This document shows, piece by piece, positions 47,345-58,319 of a DNA stretch of 62,176 nucleotides. Source of the DNA: Armatimonadota bacterium. Its GTDB lineage: Bacteria; Armatimonadota; Hebobacteria; CAIYQO01. Numbering within the stretch: the first letter of the stretch is position 1; every line of letters begins with the position of its first letter. A program made the position numbers and the translations under genes. The notes beneath the pieces were generated by a model, which was not told where the DNA came from, did no database searches, and saw nothing but the letters and a program-made list of their open reading frames with translations. The stretch covers positions 1 to 62,176 of the forward strand of contig JAKPKV010000049.1 of assembly GCA_029553475.1 (NCBI GenBank). The letters are read 5' to 3'.

Positions 47345-48001
47345 ATGATACATATATATAGGGAGATGTATGCTGATAACACATCCGTCTTTGCGCAGAG
47401 GCTCCAAAAGCTCCGCCTGGAAGCGGGATGGTCGCAGGCCGAGCTCGGGGAGAGGATTGACCTTGAGCAGAGCGAAGTGTCGCGCCTCGAGCGTAACAAA
47501 CGCCGTCCGAGTTACGATGTGTTGACATCGTTGGCCGCCGCATTTGGTGTCACGACTGATTACCTCATGGGAAGAAGCGACGACCGTCATCCCCAGCGGG
47601 AGCCAGTAGCGCAACCTGGTATAAAACGCGTGCCCGTAGTGGGTGATATCTCATGCGGCCCCCCGGTAATAGTGTCGGACAACATCGAAGACTACATGGC
47701 GTTACCGGAGAGCGCCCTCCCTGTCGGCGAGATTATTGCGGCACGAGTCCGTGGCGACTCCATGGAGAGAGCGAACCTGCGCGATGGCGTGTTGGCGCTC
47801 ATCAGGCTCCAGAACATTGCGGAGGATAGAGACATTGTAGCAGCCTGCATCGGTGAAGAGTCCACCGTGAAACGCCTGCGCCACCTTGACGGCTTCATCG
47901 CCCTGGTGCCGGAAAGCGATAACCCCGAGCATAAACCGGCCACCTATCGAGAAGAAGAGGTGCGGATCGTTGGCGTCGTCATCGGCACCATCTGGGGGTA
48001 G
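47345..48001 (+). CDS. CI-like repressor with S24 autoprotease domain
   Basis: 218 residues from ATG 47345, placed 6 nt after AAGGAG; ATG 47339 is too close. HTH_3 at residues 12-65 (LRLEAGWSQAELGERIDLEQ, SEVSRLERNKRRPSYDVL). The C-terminal LexA-like protease has a Cys-Gly cleavage site (DISCGPPV), the catalytic Ser in RVRGDSMERANLRDGV, and Lys in STVKRLRHL. RecA-stimulated self-cleavage is expected, so the prophage should be SOS-inducible. Confidence 0.9.
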   Translation: MIHIYREMYADNTSVFAQRLQKLRLEAGWSQAELGERIDLEQSEVSRLERNKRRPSYDVLTSLAAAFGVTTDYLMGRSDDRHPQREPVAQPGIKRVPVVGDISCGPPVIVSDNIEDYMALPESALPVGEIIAARVRGDSMERANLRDGVLALIRLQNIAEDRDIVAACIGEESTVKRLRHLDGFIALVPESDNPEHKPATYREEEVRIVGVVIGTIWG

Positions 48002-48015
48002 TGGGGGAATAACAC

Positions 48016-48414
48016 ATGAAACCATTCTGGCTTGCCGTTGTGCAAGGGGTATCCTGTGGCGTCACGCTCGGAGCCATGTTGCTGATCGGCGCGAATTGGC
48101 CTGCAAACAATGCCGCTCACGCCCAGGCGCCCTATAATGCCGACGCGACACCGGCGCCCAAACCATCCTCGCAGCCCCTGGTGATGAGTGATGTCTGGAT
48201 GGCCATGAATGCTCCTGCTATCGGCGACAGTGGCAAAACTGAATCCTTCGTGCGCGACAGACTGGGTAGCCTGTATTGGGATATCTCTGGCACAAAAGAT
48301 CCTGCCCGCTTGACCCAGTATGCCTGCATACAGCAAACCCAACTCACCGCATTCCAGATTTTACAAAACCAGCAGATCATCCGGCTCCTTGAGGAAATCA
48401 AACAGAAGGAATAA
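48016..48414 (+). CDS. Secreted or membrane-anchored protein
   Basis: 132 residues. A signal sequence (LAVVQGVSCGVTLGAMLLIG) ending at AHAQA is followed by a hydrophilic part: DVWMAMNAPAIGDSGKTESF, then QTQLTAFQILQNQQIIRLLE. It follows the repressor gene by 14 nt on the same strand, so it is probably expressed in the lysogen. The last helix could form a coiled coil. Function unknown. Confidence 0.65.
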   Translation: MKPFWLAVVQGVSCGVTLGAMLLIGANWPANNAAHAQAPYNADATPAPKPSSQPLVMSDVWMAMNAPAIGDSGKTESFVRDRLGSLYWDISGTKDPARLTQYACIQQTQLTAFQILQNQQIIRLLEEIKQKE

Positions 48415-48439
48415 TTTTTCTTCCTCGCAGGGGGTAGCC

Positions 48440-49258
48440 ATGAAGACATTATTCGATATCGCTCCAAGCCAAACTGTAGCAGAGCCATATTTTGCACAGT
48501 ATGCTACTATCGCGGATATGACCTTTTACACCTGTTTCAATTGGGCGGTCCCGACCTCATTCACCAGCGCACTTTTTGAATGCGCATTCGCTACCGGAGA
48601 CATCCTGTATCCATCACCAATGGGCTATGTATCTCCATGGTCAGTTGCGAGCACGTATCTCACGAAATACATTCAAGTTACATCACCTCCGCGTGGCGCC
48701 GTATATTCATTACATGACAGCGAAGCGCTTGCCATCAAAGGGTCTTCATTCGTCCGCAACTGGGCATCACCGATTGAGATTGACATCATTGACGCCTCCA
48801 CACATTCACGCTCTCACCGGTATTCGACGCAAGGTCGGTTATACATGCTGCTCTGGCAAGGTGACGTCGCATCGCTAGCTTTACACCAGCACGCCCCCGC
48901 AATCCCAATGATGGCCTCCCAGCTCTTAAAATCCTGGCGGCATACCAGCATGGACACCCTGCTTAAGCAGCCCGGTCCATGCTGGTTGATGCCGTACGAC
49001 CATACCAACACTTTACTCACCAACAAATTTACTGCCGTTACAGCGAAATGCCAGAGCCTGAACCCAGTGGTTTCGTATTTGCGCCCATCATCCATTGGTC
49101 TGCGTGACGATGCCTACCTCCCCACCTCACGCATCGCTGTTATTGCCTTTCCTTACACCACAATCCAGGAAGAGATTATTTCTACTATCGAGCAGGCATT
49201 ATGCGAGGCTACCGGATCGAATCATATTCGCCTTAGTGCACATGGAGTATTTGTATAA
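48440..49258 (+). CDS. Unknown 272-residue protein, candidate lysogeny cargo
   Basis: ATG 48440 lies behind AGGGGGT. The sequence has no domain I recognise: MKTLFDIAPSQTVAEPYFAQ, FTSALFECAFATGDILYPSP, SLHDSEALAIKGSSFVRNWA, GRLYMLLWQGDVASLALHQH, IAVIAFPYTTIQEEIISTIE. GC content is clearly lower than in the surrounding phage genes, a sign of separate acquisition. It is coupled (TAATG) to a SWIM-type zinc-finger gene. Position between repressor and integrase is typical for exclusion or toxin genes. Confidence 0.65.
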   Translation: MKTLFDIAPSQTVAEPYFAQYATIADMTFYTCFNWAVPTSFTSALFECAFATGDILYPSPMGYVSPWSVASTYLTKYIQVTSPPRGAVYSLHDSEALAIKGSSFVRNWASPIEIDIIDASTHSRSHRYSTQGRLYMLLWQGDVASLALHQHAPAIPMMASQLLKSWRHTSMDTLLKQPGPCWLMPYDHTNTLLTNKFTAVTAKCQSLNPVVSYLRPSSIGLRDDAYLPTSRIAVIAFPYTTIQEEIISTIEQALCEATGSNHIRLSAHGVFV

Positions 49259-49584
49259 TGCAGCTCACCTTCTATGCTCAGGGTAGCGCCATTGAGCCAT
49301 ATACCATCACCGTAACGCTCTCGGATAGTAAGCTGTCCATGACCTGCACCTGCCCGGCGGGTGGCTTCAAAGCAATATGTAAACATCGCCTAGCACTGAT
49401 TGCTGGCGATCCTGACGGGTTGTTCGCTGGGGATCCTGACATGCCCGTGTTCCAATCATGGCTGGAAGGATCCAATATACAGTCTGCCTATCACGCACTG
49501 CAGCGATGCGAAGACTCCCTTTCGGATGCAAAAAAGCGCCTCGCCGCCGCGAAACAACGCCTCGCCACAGCCATCACCGGTTGA
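49258..49584 (+). CDS. Small SWIM-type zinc-finger protein
   Basis: 108 residues. Residues 30-45 hold CTCPAGGFKAICKHRLAL, matching the SWIM signature C-x-C-x(n)-C-x-H. The C-terminal 40 residues form an Arg/Lys/Ala coiled coil (SLSDAKKRLAAAKQRLATAI). SWIM fingers mediate DNA or protein binding. Its start overlaps the stop of the 48440 gene, so the two are likely to work together. Partner and target unknown. Confidence 0.72.
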   Translation: MQLTFYAQGSAIEPYTITVTLSDSKLSMTCTCPAGGFKAICKHRLALIAGDPDGLFAGDPDMPVFQSWLEGSNIQSAYHALQRCEDSLSDAKKRLAAAKQRLATAITG

Positions 49585-49595
49585 GGACCACGAAC

Positions 49596-49880
49596 ATGCA
49601 CATTCTGATAGCCGGCATGATAATCATCGCCGCGGCGACCATCGCCCACATGGTGCCGGAGATGGTCACCAGCGGGATATGCGGCCTCGTCATCTGTGCC
49701 GCCATCTATACCATCATCGGCGCCATCGCCGCCCGCATCCCCCGCGCCCCCACCGCCTATGAACTGTGGCGCTATGAAATGCAGGCCGTGGAGCGCAACG
49801 AGCATCGCCGCTTTCGTCACGCCCCGAAGGTGCCGACGCCGCTAGCCACAGGTGCGGCGCCCATCCTCACCATCCTGTGA
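49596..49880 (+). CDS. Small membrane protein
   Basis: 94 residues from ATG 49596. Two hydrophobic helices (HILIAGMIIIAAATIAHMV, ICGLVICAAIYTIIGAIAAR) and a cytoplasmic tail (AYELWRYEMQAVERNEHRRF). Its last codons (APILTIL) are supplied by a CATCCT-type dispersed repeat. Possibly a superinfection-exclusion-type membrane protein; this is only by position. Confidence 0.6.
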   Translation: MHILIAGMIIIAAATIAHMVPEMVTSGICGLVICAAIYTIIGAIAARIPRAPTAYELWRYEMQAVERNEHRRFRHAPKVPTPLATGAAPILTIL

Positions 49881-49899
49881 ATTAATTCCGCGTGCAATA
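49861..49899. repeat. CATCCT-type dispersed repeat with CGCGYG palindrome
   Basis: CCATCCTCACCATCCTGTG, AATTAATTCCGCGTGCAATA. It is the partner of the copy at 31078-31120. Confidence 0.8.
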
Positions 49900-49940
49900 C
49901 CCCCTCTCCTGTCAGGGGAGGGGAAAGGGGGAGGGGAGCG
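49899..49940. repeat. GC palindrome (REP-like) upstream of int
   Basis: CCCCCTCTCCTGTCAGGGGA with GGGGAAAGGGGGAGGGGAGCG; its 3' tail supplies the purine-rich ribosome site of the integrase. Confidence 0.8.
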
Positions 49941-49941
49941 G

Positions 49942-51084
49942 TTGGGCTCCATCTACAAACGCTACGACAAATACTGGTATATCGTCTACGACGGCCCGCC
50001 CGATCCGGTCACCGGCAAGCGGAAGCAGCATAACGTCTCCTGCCGCGGCCTCACCCAGCGGGAGGCCGCCGCCAAACTGCGCGAGATCGAGAGCGCCATC
50101 GCGCGGGGCGAATACCACCATGATGCCGATCGCACCCTCGCGGAATACCTTGAGGAATGGCTCGAGCACGCGAAGGGGAGCCTCGCGGCGTCCACGCACA
50201 TACTCTATGGCATGCTGGTGCGAGCCCACATCGTGCCAGCGCTGGGCGGGATACGGCTGGGTAAACTCACGCCGCTGCAGCTCCAGCGCTTCTATACCCA
50301 CCTGCGAGAGTCTGGAGGCCGCCGCGGGCACGGCCTGGCGCCGAAGACGTTACGCAATATCCACGGCGTGCTTCACCGCGCGCTCGACCAGGCGGTGCGC
50401 TGGCAGATGCTCGCGAAAAACCCGGCCGATGCCGCCGATCCGCCGCGCGGCGCCCGTCCGCCCGTCCTGGTTGCCGCCGGCGAAGATATTCCGCGTCTCC
50501 TCGAGGAAATCCAGCGGGCCGGCCCCTGGCGCCTGCCGCTTCTGATCGCCATCGGCACCGGCATGCGCCGCGGTGAAGTGCTCGCGCTGCAGTGGCAGGA
50601 TTACGATGCCGCCAACCTTCTGCTGCTCGTGCGCCGCGCCATCAGCACCGCGCCGGATGGCTCCACCGTTGTGAAGGGCACGAAGACGGATCGGCCGCGC
50701 GTGGTGGCCATCCACGACGCCCTCGCCCGCGAGCTCGATCACCAGCGGGATACCCTCGCCGCCGCCGGCGCACCCCCGGCGCCCACCGACTGGATCTGCC
50801 GCGGCACTGATGGCGCCCACCTGCATCCGCCCCACCTGACGAAAGCCTTTGAGCATATCGCCGCCGGCGCCGGCGTGCGCATCACCCTCCACGGCCTCCG
50901 CCACACCCACGCCACCGCGCTTATTGCCGCCGGCATCCCCGTCAAAGTCGTCTCCGAGCGCCTCGGCCACTCCACCGTTGTCATCACCCAGGACACCTAC
51001 GCCCACGTCCTCCCCACCATGCAGCGCCAGGCCGCCGACGCCACCGCCCACCTCCTCACCCCTAAATCAGACCCGGAAAAATGA
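49942..51084 (+). CDS. int: Tyrosine integrase
   Basis: 380 residues from TTG 49942 (begins GSIYKRYDKYWYIVYDGPPD, the usual arm-binding start of this family); GAGGGGAG precedes it. Core-binding domain: LAEYLEEWLEHAKGSLAAST. Catalytic residues: Arg in IGTGMRRGEVLALQW, Lys in KGTKTDRPRVV, HGLRHTHATAL (His-x-x-Arg), LGHSTVVITQDTYAHVL (His and the nucleophile Tyr). The gene ends 72 nt from the tRNA-Gln attachment site. Confidence 0.95.
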   Translation: MGSIYKRYDKYWYIVYDGPPDPVTGKRKQHNVSCRGLTQREAAAKLREIESAIARGEYHHDADRTLAEYLEEWLEHAKGSLAASTHILYGMLVRAHIVPALGGIRLGKLTPLQLQRFYTHLRESGGRRGHGLAPKTLRNIHGVLHRALDQAVRWQMLAKNPADAADPPRGARPPVLVAAGEDIPRLLEEIQRAGPWRLPLLIAIGTGMRRGEVLALQWQDYDAANLLLLVRRAISTAPDGSTVVKGTKTDRPRVVAIHDALARELDHQRDTLAAAGAPPAPTDWICRGTDGAHLHPPHLTKAFEHIAAGAGVRITLHGLRHTHATALIAAGIPVKVVSERLGHSTVVITQDTYAHVLPTMQRQAADATAHLLTPKSDPEK

Positions 51085-51121
51085 CGCCATGTTACCTACC
51101 TGTGACCTAACCAAAAGAAAA

Positions 51122-51151
51122 TGACCCCATTTTGAACTCAAAACGGGGTCA
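51122..51151. terminator. Terminator between int and tRNA-Gln
   Basis: TGACCCCATTTTGA and TCAAAACGGGGTCA form an inverted repeat around a short loop, with AAAAGAAAA on the 5' side and AAA on the 3' side. It can end integrase transcription and also tRNA transcription from the other strand. Confidence 0.8.
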
Positions 51152-51155
51152 AAGG

Positions 51156-51231
51156 TGGCTGCCGGACTAGGATTCGAACCTAGAACCCCCTGATCCAGAG
51201 TCAGGTGCGCTGCCAATTGCGCCATCCGGCA
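51156..51231 (-). tRNA. tRNA-Gln(CTG), prophage attachment gene
   Basis: 76 nt including an encoded CCA. Acceptor TGCCGGA/TCCGGCA; anticodon stem CCTGA/TCAGG with loop CTCTGGA (anticodon CTG); T arm with GTTCGAATC. The gene is intact on the host side; its 3' 23 bp are duplicated at 6757-6779. Confidence 0.96.
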
Positions 51232-51493
51232 TCGGCTGGGGGTATTATGACAAAAAAGTGCGCGTCGGTCAACACCTTGACCCACCCGTCACGGCGCTGA
51301 GCGGTTGCGCGTGCCCAAAACTACACACCGAATCCACCTGGAGTGTCCCGGCGTTGCCGAAGGTTGCTGGCGCACAACTGGTATGCGCAACGCTCTTCCC
51401 AGGCCCCGCCTGCTTTCGCGGCGCTCGGGACCCCGCCCTGTCAGTCACGCCACCTCTTCCGCGAGACGGCGATGCGGCAGGGGGGAGCGTTGC

Positions 51494-52450
51494 TCATGCC
51501 ATGTCCTCCGGCGGCTGCGCTTCCCGCCGCCACAGCCGCTCCAGCTCCCGCACGATATGCACCCACTCCACCGGGAAGAGGACGACGGTGTTGGAGGCGC
51601 TGGTGCCCAGGCCGTCCACGGATTGCAGCACGCGGAGCTGCATGGCGCCGGGGCTTTGCTGCATGGTGGCGGCGGCTTCGGCGAGGTTCATGGCGGCCAT
51701 TTTGTCGCCTTCCGCTTTGGTGATGGTGGCGCGCTTCTCGCGTTCGGCGGACGCCTGGCGGGACATCACGCGCTTGAGGTCTTCCGGCAGCTCGATATCC
51801 TGCATGCGGATCGTCTCCACGTGCATGCCCCACGCCCGCACGCGCTCCTCCACCACCAGCTTGATGCGCTCCTGAATCTGCTCGCGCTCGGAGAGGAGTT
51901 CGTCCAGCGTGAGGCTGCCCACCACGTCGCGCAGCGCGCCCTGGGCGTACTGGGCGATGGCGAAGCGGAAATCCTGCACTTCCAGCACCGCGCGCTCGAT
52001 ATCCACCACGCGAAAGAAGAGCGCGGCGTCAATCTGCGCGGGCACGTTATCGCGGGTGATGACGCGCTGGCGCGGGATATTCAGCACCAGCGTGCGGAGA
52101 TCCACGAAGCGCACGTATTCGATGACGGGGATGACGAGGATGAAGCCCGGCCCGCGCACCCCCTGAAAACGCCCCAGCCGCAGCACGATGCCGCGCTCCC
52201 ACTGCGCCGCCACCCGCACGGCGGAGACGAGGGCATACCACACGATGGCGAAGAGCGCCAGGTAGACAAACGCGGATTCTTGCGCCAGTGTTTGCCGGCC
52301 AACCATGCCGAAGAGGATGAGGCCGACCACAATGGCCGGGATCCAAAAGAGCAGCGCGCGCAGCCCGCGCCCCAGCGAGACGTGCACGTCGGTCGGCGCG
52401 GCGTAGGCGCGCGTCGGCATGTCCAGTACCGGCGGCAGATCGGTAGACAT
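51494..52450 (-). CDS. Slipin / SPFH-Band7 membrane protein
   Basis: 318 residues from ATG 52450. Two N-terminal hydrophobic segments (LRALLFWIPAIVVGLILFGM, FVYLALFAIVWYALVSAVRV), then the band-7 domain: AAQWERGIVLRLGRFQGVRG, GFILVIPVIEYVRFVDLRTL, ALFFRVVDIERAVLEVQDFR, GMHVETIRMQDIELPEDLKR and EGDKMAAMNLAEAAATM. These are stomatin-like membrane scaffold proteins. Usually paired with an NfeD gene, which is not seen here. Confidence 0.92.
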   Translation of the reverse strand: MSTDLPPVLDMPTRAYAAPTDVHVSLGRGLRALLFWIPAIVVGLILFGMVGRQTLAQESAFVYLALFAIVWYALVSAVRVAAQWERGIVLRLGRFQGVRGPGFILVIPVIEYVRFVDLRTLVLNIPRQRVITRDNVPAQIDAALFFRVVDIERAVLEVQDFRFAIAQYAQGALRDVVGSLTLDELLSEREQIQERIKLVVEERVRAWGMHVETIRMQDIELPEDLKRVMSRQASAEREKRATITKAEGDKMAAMNLAEAAATMQQSPGAMQLRVLQSVDGLGTSASNTVVLFPVEWVHIVRELERLWRREAQPPEDMA

Positions 52451-52545
52451 GGTGGGCTCCTTTCGCATCGCGCATCCATACCCGCGATTGCTCCCTGCCC
52501 CGCTTCACCCGATTCCGACAGTATCCGCCCGCCGCGCCGGAAAAA

Positions 52546-52581
52546 CGCGCGCCCTGTCCACCCGGGTGGACAGGGCGCGCG
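52546..52581 (-). terminator. carB terminator
   Basis: A perfect palindrome of 36 nt with arms beginning CGCGCGCCCTGTCCACC, followed on the minus strand by GTTTTTCC. It lies 21 nt after the carB stop: a textbook intrinsic terminator. Confidence 0.9.
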
Positions 52582-52602
52582 TCTCCTCGCCATATGGGAC
52601 GG

Positions 52603-55815
<3,213 letters not shown>

Positions 55816-56022
55816 GCGAACTTCTCCCTCATTCACGTCGCGGTGACGGTGCGGCATGGGTGGATGCCGTCGGCGCGCCGGGGGCCAGCGGCGCTCAGCC
55901 GGCATGGCGCGCGCTCACCGGCGACCAACCGGTGTCGAGCGTGCCCTCCTGTATTTCGGGCAGCGGGGGAGATTTCCTCTTTTCACGCGCGGTGTGAGGC
56001 CGGAAATTCGCGCGGGCAGGCT

Positions 56023-56051
56023 TTGACGCCGCGCCCGGCCCGCTCTATACT
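56023..56051 (+). promoter_or_regulatory. Promoter of the Crp/Fnr gene
   Basis: TTGACG, 17-bp spacer, TATACT. The -10 box ends only 9 nt before ATG 56061 and no ribosome site is visible, so the transcript should be leaderless or nearly so. Confidence 0.8.
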
Positions 56052-56060
56052 GATACTGCC

Positions 56061-56735
56061 ATGGTGACAAGAACGAAAAGCCCCTGCGAGTTGGTGCGCG
56101 AGTTTCCCTTCTTCGCCGGCCTCGACCCGGCGATTTACGACGTGCTGCTGGCGCGCGGCCTCACGCGCCGCTACGCGAAAGGCGAGATGCTCTTTCTCGA
56201 CGGCGAGCCGTGCAAGGGATTGTTTTTCGTGCAGTCGGGGATGGTGAAGATCTTCAAGCTGAACGAGAACGGGCGCGAGCAGATCCTCGCCGTGCAGCGC
56301 CCGGGCGATTCGGTGGCGGAATTGCCCGTCTTCGACGACGGCCCCTATCCCGCCTCCGCGGCGGCGATGGAGGACGCCGAGGTGCTCTTCATCCCGGCGG
56401 CGGCGTTTCACGAGCTGCTCACCCAGTACCCGCAATTGTGCCACGCGGTGATTACCGCGCTGGGGCGGCGGCTGCGCACGCTGGTCGGGCTGGTGGAGGA
56501 CCTGTCGCTGCGCCAGGTGCGCCAGCGCCTCGCGCGCCTGCTGCTGGAGGAATCCGCCGGCGGAGAGACCTTCCGCCTGCGCTTCACCAACGAGGAGCTC
56601 GCCGCCCGGCTGGGGTCGGTGCGCGACGTGATCTCGCGCACGCTGAGCGGGCTGCAAAACGACGCGCTCATCGGCGTGACCGGCCGGCAGGTGACGATCC
56701 GCGACCGCGAGGGTTTGGAAGCGGCGGCGGAATAG
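56061..56735 (+). CDS. Crp/Fnr-family transcription regulator
   Basis: 224 residues. Cyclic-nucleotide-binding fold: FFAGLDPAIYDVLLARGLTR, YAKGEMLFLDGEPCKGLFFV, GMVKIFKLNENGREQILAVQ, GDSVAELPVFDDGPYPASAA (a PBC-like region). Winged HTH: RLRFTNEELAARLGSVRDVI and SRTLSGLQNDALIGVTGRQV. No cysteine cluster of the FNR type at the N-terminus, so it is not an oxygen sensor of that kind; effector unknown. Divergent from carB. Confidence 0.93.
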   Translation: MVTRTKSPCELVREFPFFAGLDPAIYDVLLARGLTRRYAKGEMLFLDGEPCKGLFFVQSGMVKIFKLNENGREQILAVQRPGDSVAELPVFDDGPYPASAAAMEDAEVLFIPAAAFHELLTQYPQLCHAVITALGRRLRTLVGLVEDLSLRQVRQRLARLLLEESAGGETFRLRFTNEELAARLGSVRDVISRTLSGLQNDALIGVTGRQVTIRDREGLEAAAE

Positions 56736-56939
56736 CGACCGCCTGCCGCGCCACCGCGTGATGGTCCACCGCGAAAACGGCCAGGGCTCCCGCCTGAACG
56801 GCCAGTTGGGGGAGGGGGACGCACCGGAGAGGCGACGAAGGTAGCCATCCTCGGAGGGGGACATGTTCACCCCATCATGATGGGGATATTGTCGCGATGA
56901 TCCCCCAGCATCCCGGTCTCCGCTGCACTGAGCAGCAGC
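56736..56939. other. Convergent gap between the Crp/Fnr gene and obgE
   Basis: A perfect 16-nt palindrome CCCCATCATGATGGGG at about 56870-56885 may end transcription from either side. No gene seen. Confidence 0.5.
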
Positions 56940-58220
56940 CTACTCGGTATATTCGAGTTCGATGCCGCGAATACGTACGCAGTCGCCTTCCTGCACGCCC
57001 CGTTCCTTCAGCATGGCGAACAGGCCCATGCGCTCCAGCGACGTCTGCAGGCGGCGCACGCCTTCCTCGCTCGCCATGTCAGTCATGGCGATGAGGCGCT
57101 CGATGCCGCTGCCCGTCACCTCCCAGAGGTGCTCATCCAGGCGGGCGATCTCCAGCTCGCGGCGCGCGCGCGGCACGGTCACCGTCTCCGGCGTCTCCAC
57201 CGGCGCCTCCGCGTCCTCCTGCTGGCGCAGTATCTCGTCAATGGCGTAGAGCAGCGGCTGTACGCCCGCGCCGGTGGCGGCGGAGATGGGGAAGACGCGA
57301 TAGCCAGCGCGCGCCAGGTTGCGCTGCAGATCCGGCAGGTAGTCCGCCGCGCCGGGCAGGTCCGTCTTGTTCAGCGCCACCAGCATGGGAAGCTGTTCCA
57401 GCCCGGCGCCGTAGAGCGCGATTTCGCGGTTGATGGTGAGAAATCCCTCCCAGGGATCGGCCTCGCCGGCGAAGCCGCCGGCGGCGTCCACGATGTGCAG
57501 CAGCACCCGGCTGCGCTCGGCGTGGCGCAAAAATTCGGTGCCGCGCCCGCGCCCCTGCGCGGCGCCCTCGATGAGTCCGGGCAAATCGGCCATCACGAAG
57601 CTGCGCTCGGCGGTGACCGCCACCACGCCCAACTGCGGCTCCAGCGTGGTGAAGGGGTAGTCGGCGATTTTCGGTTTCGCGGCGGAGACGTGCGCCAGCA
57701 GCGTGGATTTGCCCGCGTTCGGCAGACCGATGAGGCCCACATCCGCCAGCAGCTTCAGCTCCAGCCGCAGCGCGCGGTCTTCCGCCGGCTCGCCCAGCTC
57801 AGCGAAGCGCGGCACCTGCCGCACCGGCGTGGCGTAGTGCGCGTTGCCGCGCCCGCCGCGCCCGCCGCGACAGACGACGGCGCGCATGCCGTCGCGCGCC
57901 AGGTCCACCAGCGGCACGTCGGCGCCCTGTTCATAAATGATGGTGCCCACCGGCACTTCCAGCGTGATGCCTTTGCCGCCTTTGCCGTATTTCTTGTTGC
58001 CGGCGCCGTTGCCGCCCGGTTCGGCGGCGAAATGGCGCTCGTAGCGGAAGCGCAGCAGCGTGCGCGCGCGCCGGCGCGCCACGAAGACGATGTCGCCGCC
58101 GCGCCCGCCGTCGCCGCCGTCCGGCCCGCCGCGCGGCACGAATTTTTCGCGCCGAAAACTCACGGCGCCGTCGCCGCCCTTGCCGCTGCGCACGGTGATG
58201 GTCGCTTCGTCAATGAACAT
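56940..58220 (-). CDS. obgE: Obg GTPase
   Basis: 426 residues. N-terminal Gly-rich Obg fold: FIDEATITVRSGKGGDGAVS, PRGGPDGGDGGRGGDIVFV, GKGGKGITLEVPVGTIIYE. G domain: GLIGLPNAGKSTLLAHVS (G1), MADLPGLIEGAAQGRG (G3), LVALNKTDLPGA (G4), FPISAATGAGVQPLL (G5). C-terminal OCT domain: RLQTSLERMGLFAMLKERGV, GDCVRIRGIELEY. Involved in ribosome assembly and stress control. Single gene, next to the SRP RNA. Confidence 0.96.
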   Translation of the reverse strand: MFIDEATITVRSGKGGDGAVSFRREKFVPRGGPDGGDGGRGGDIVFVARRRARTLLRFRYERHFAAEPGGNGAGNKKYGKGGKGITLEVPVGTIIYEQGADVPLVDLARDGMRAVVCRGGRGGRGNAHYATPVRQVPRFAELGEPAEDRALRLELKLLADVGLIGLPNAGKSTLLAHVSAAKPKIADYPFTTLEPQLGVVAVTAERSFVMADLPGLIEGAAQGRGRGTEFLRHAERSRVLLHIVDAAGGFAGEADPWEGFLTINREIALYGAGLEQLPMLVALNKTDLPGAADYLPDLQRNLARAGYRVFPISAATGAGVQPLLYAIDEILRQQEDAEAPVETPETVTVPRARRELEIARLDEHLWEVTGSGIERLIAMTDMASEEGVRRLQTSLERMGLFAMLKERGVQEGDCVRIRGIELEYTE

Positions 58221-58283
58221 GGTGCTTGTTTAAGTACCCCCCCGCGGCCGGCATTTCCTGCCGCCGCCGGCGAAAAGGGCGAC

Positions 58284-58311
58284 GACCCCGATGGGTCGCC
58301 CCATCGAGGTC
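58284..58311 (-). terminator. Terminator of the SRP RNA gene
   Basis: GACCCCGATGGG-TCG-CCCCATCGAGGTC is an inverted repeat, followed on the minus strand by GTCGTCGCCCTTTTCG. Confidence 0.75.
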
Positions 58312-58319
58312 GCGAATCA

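Larger units (their letters stand above)
6757..51178. mobile_element. Integrated tailed-phage genome (prophage)
   Basis: The element is bounded by a 23-bp direct repeat (6757-6779 and 51156-51178) that is the 3' end of a tRNA-Gln(CTG). It encodes a tyrosine integrase at the tRNA side, a CI/Cro switch, replication genes, both terminase subunits, portal, capsid, tail with tape measure, fibre, and lysis genes in standard siphovirus order. Nearly all genes lie on the minus strand with ATGA-type overlaps. No essential structural class is obviously broken, so it may be inducible. The length of about 44.4 kb is normal for siphoviruses. Confidence 0.93.
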
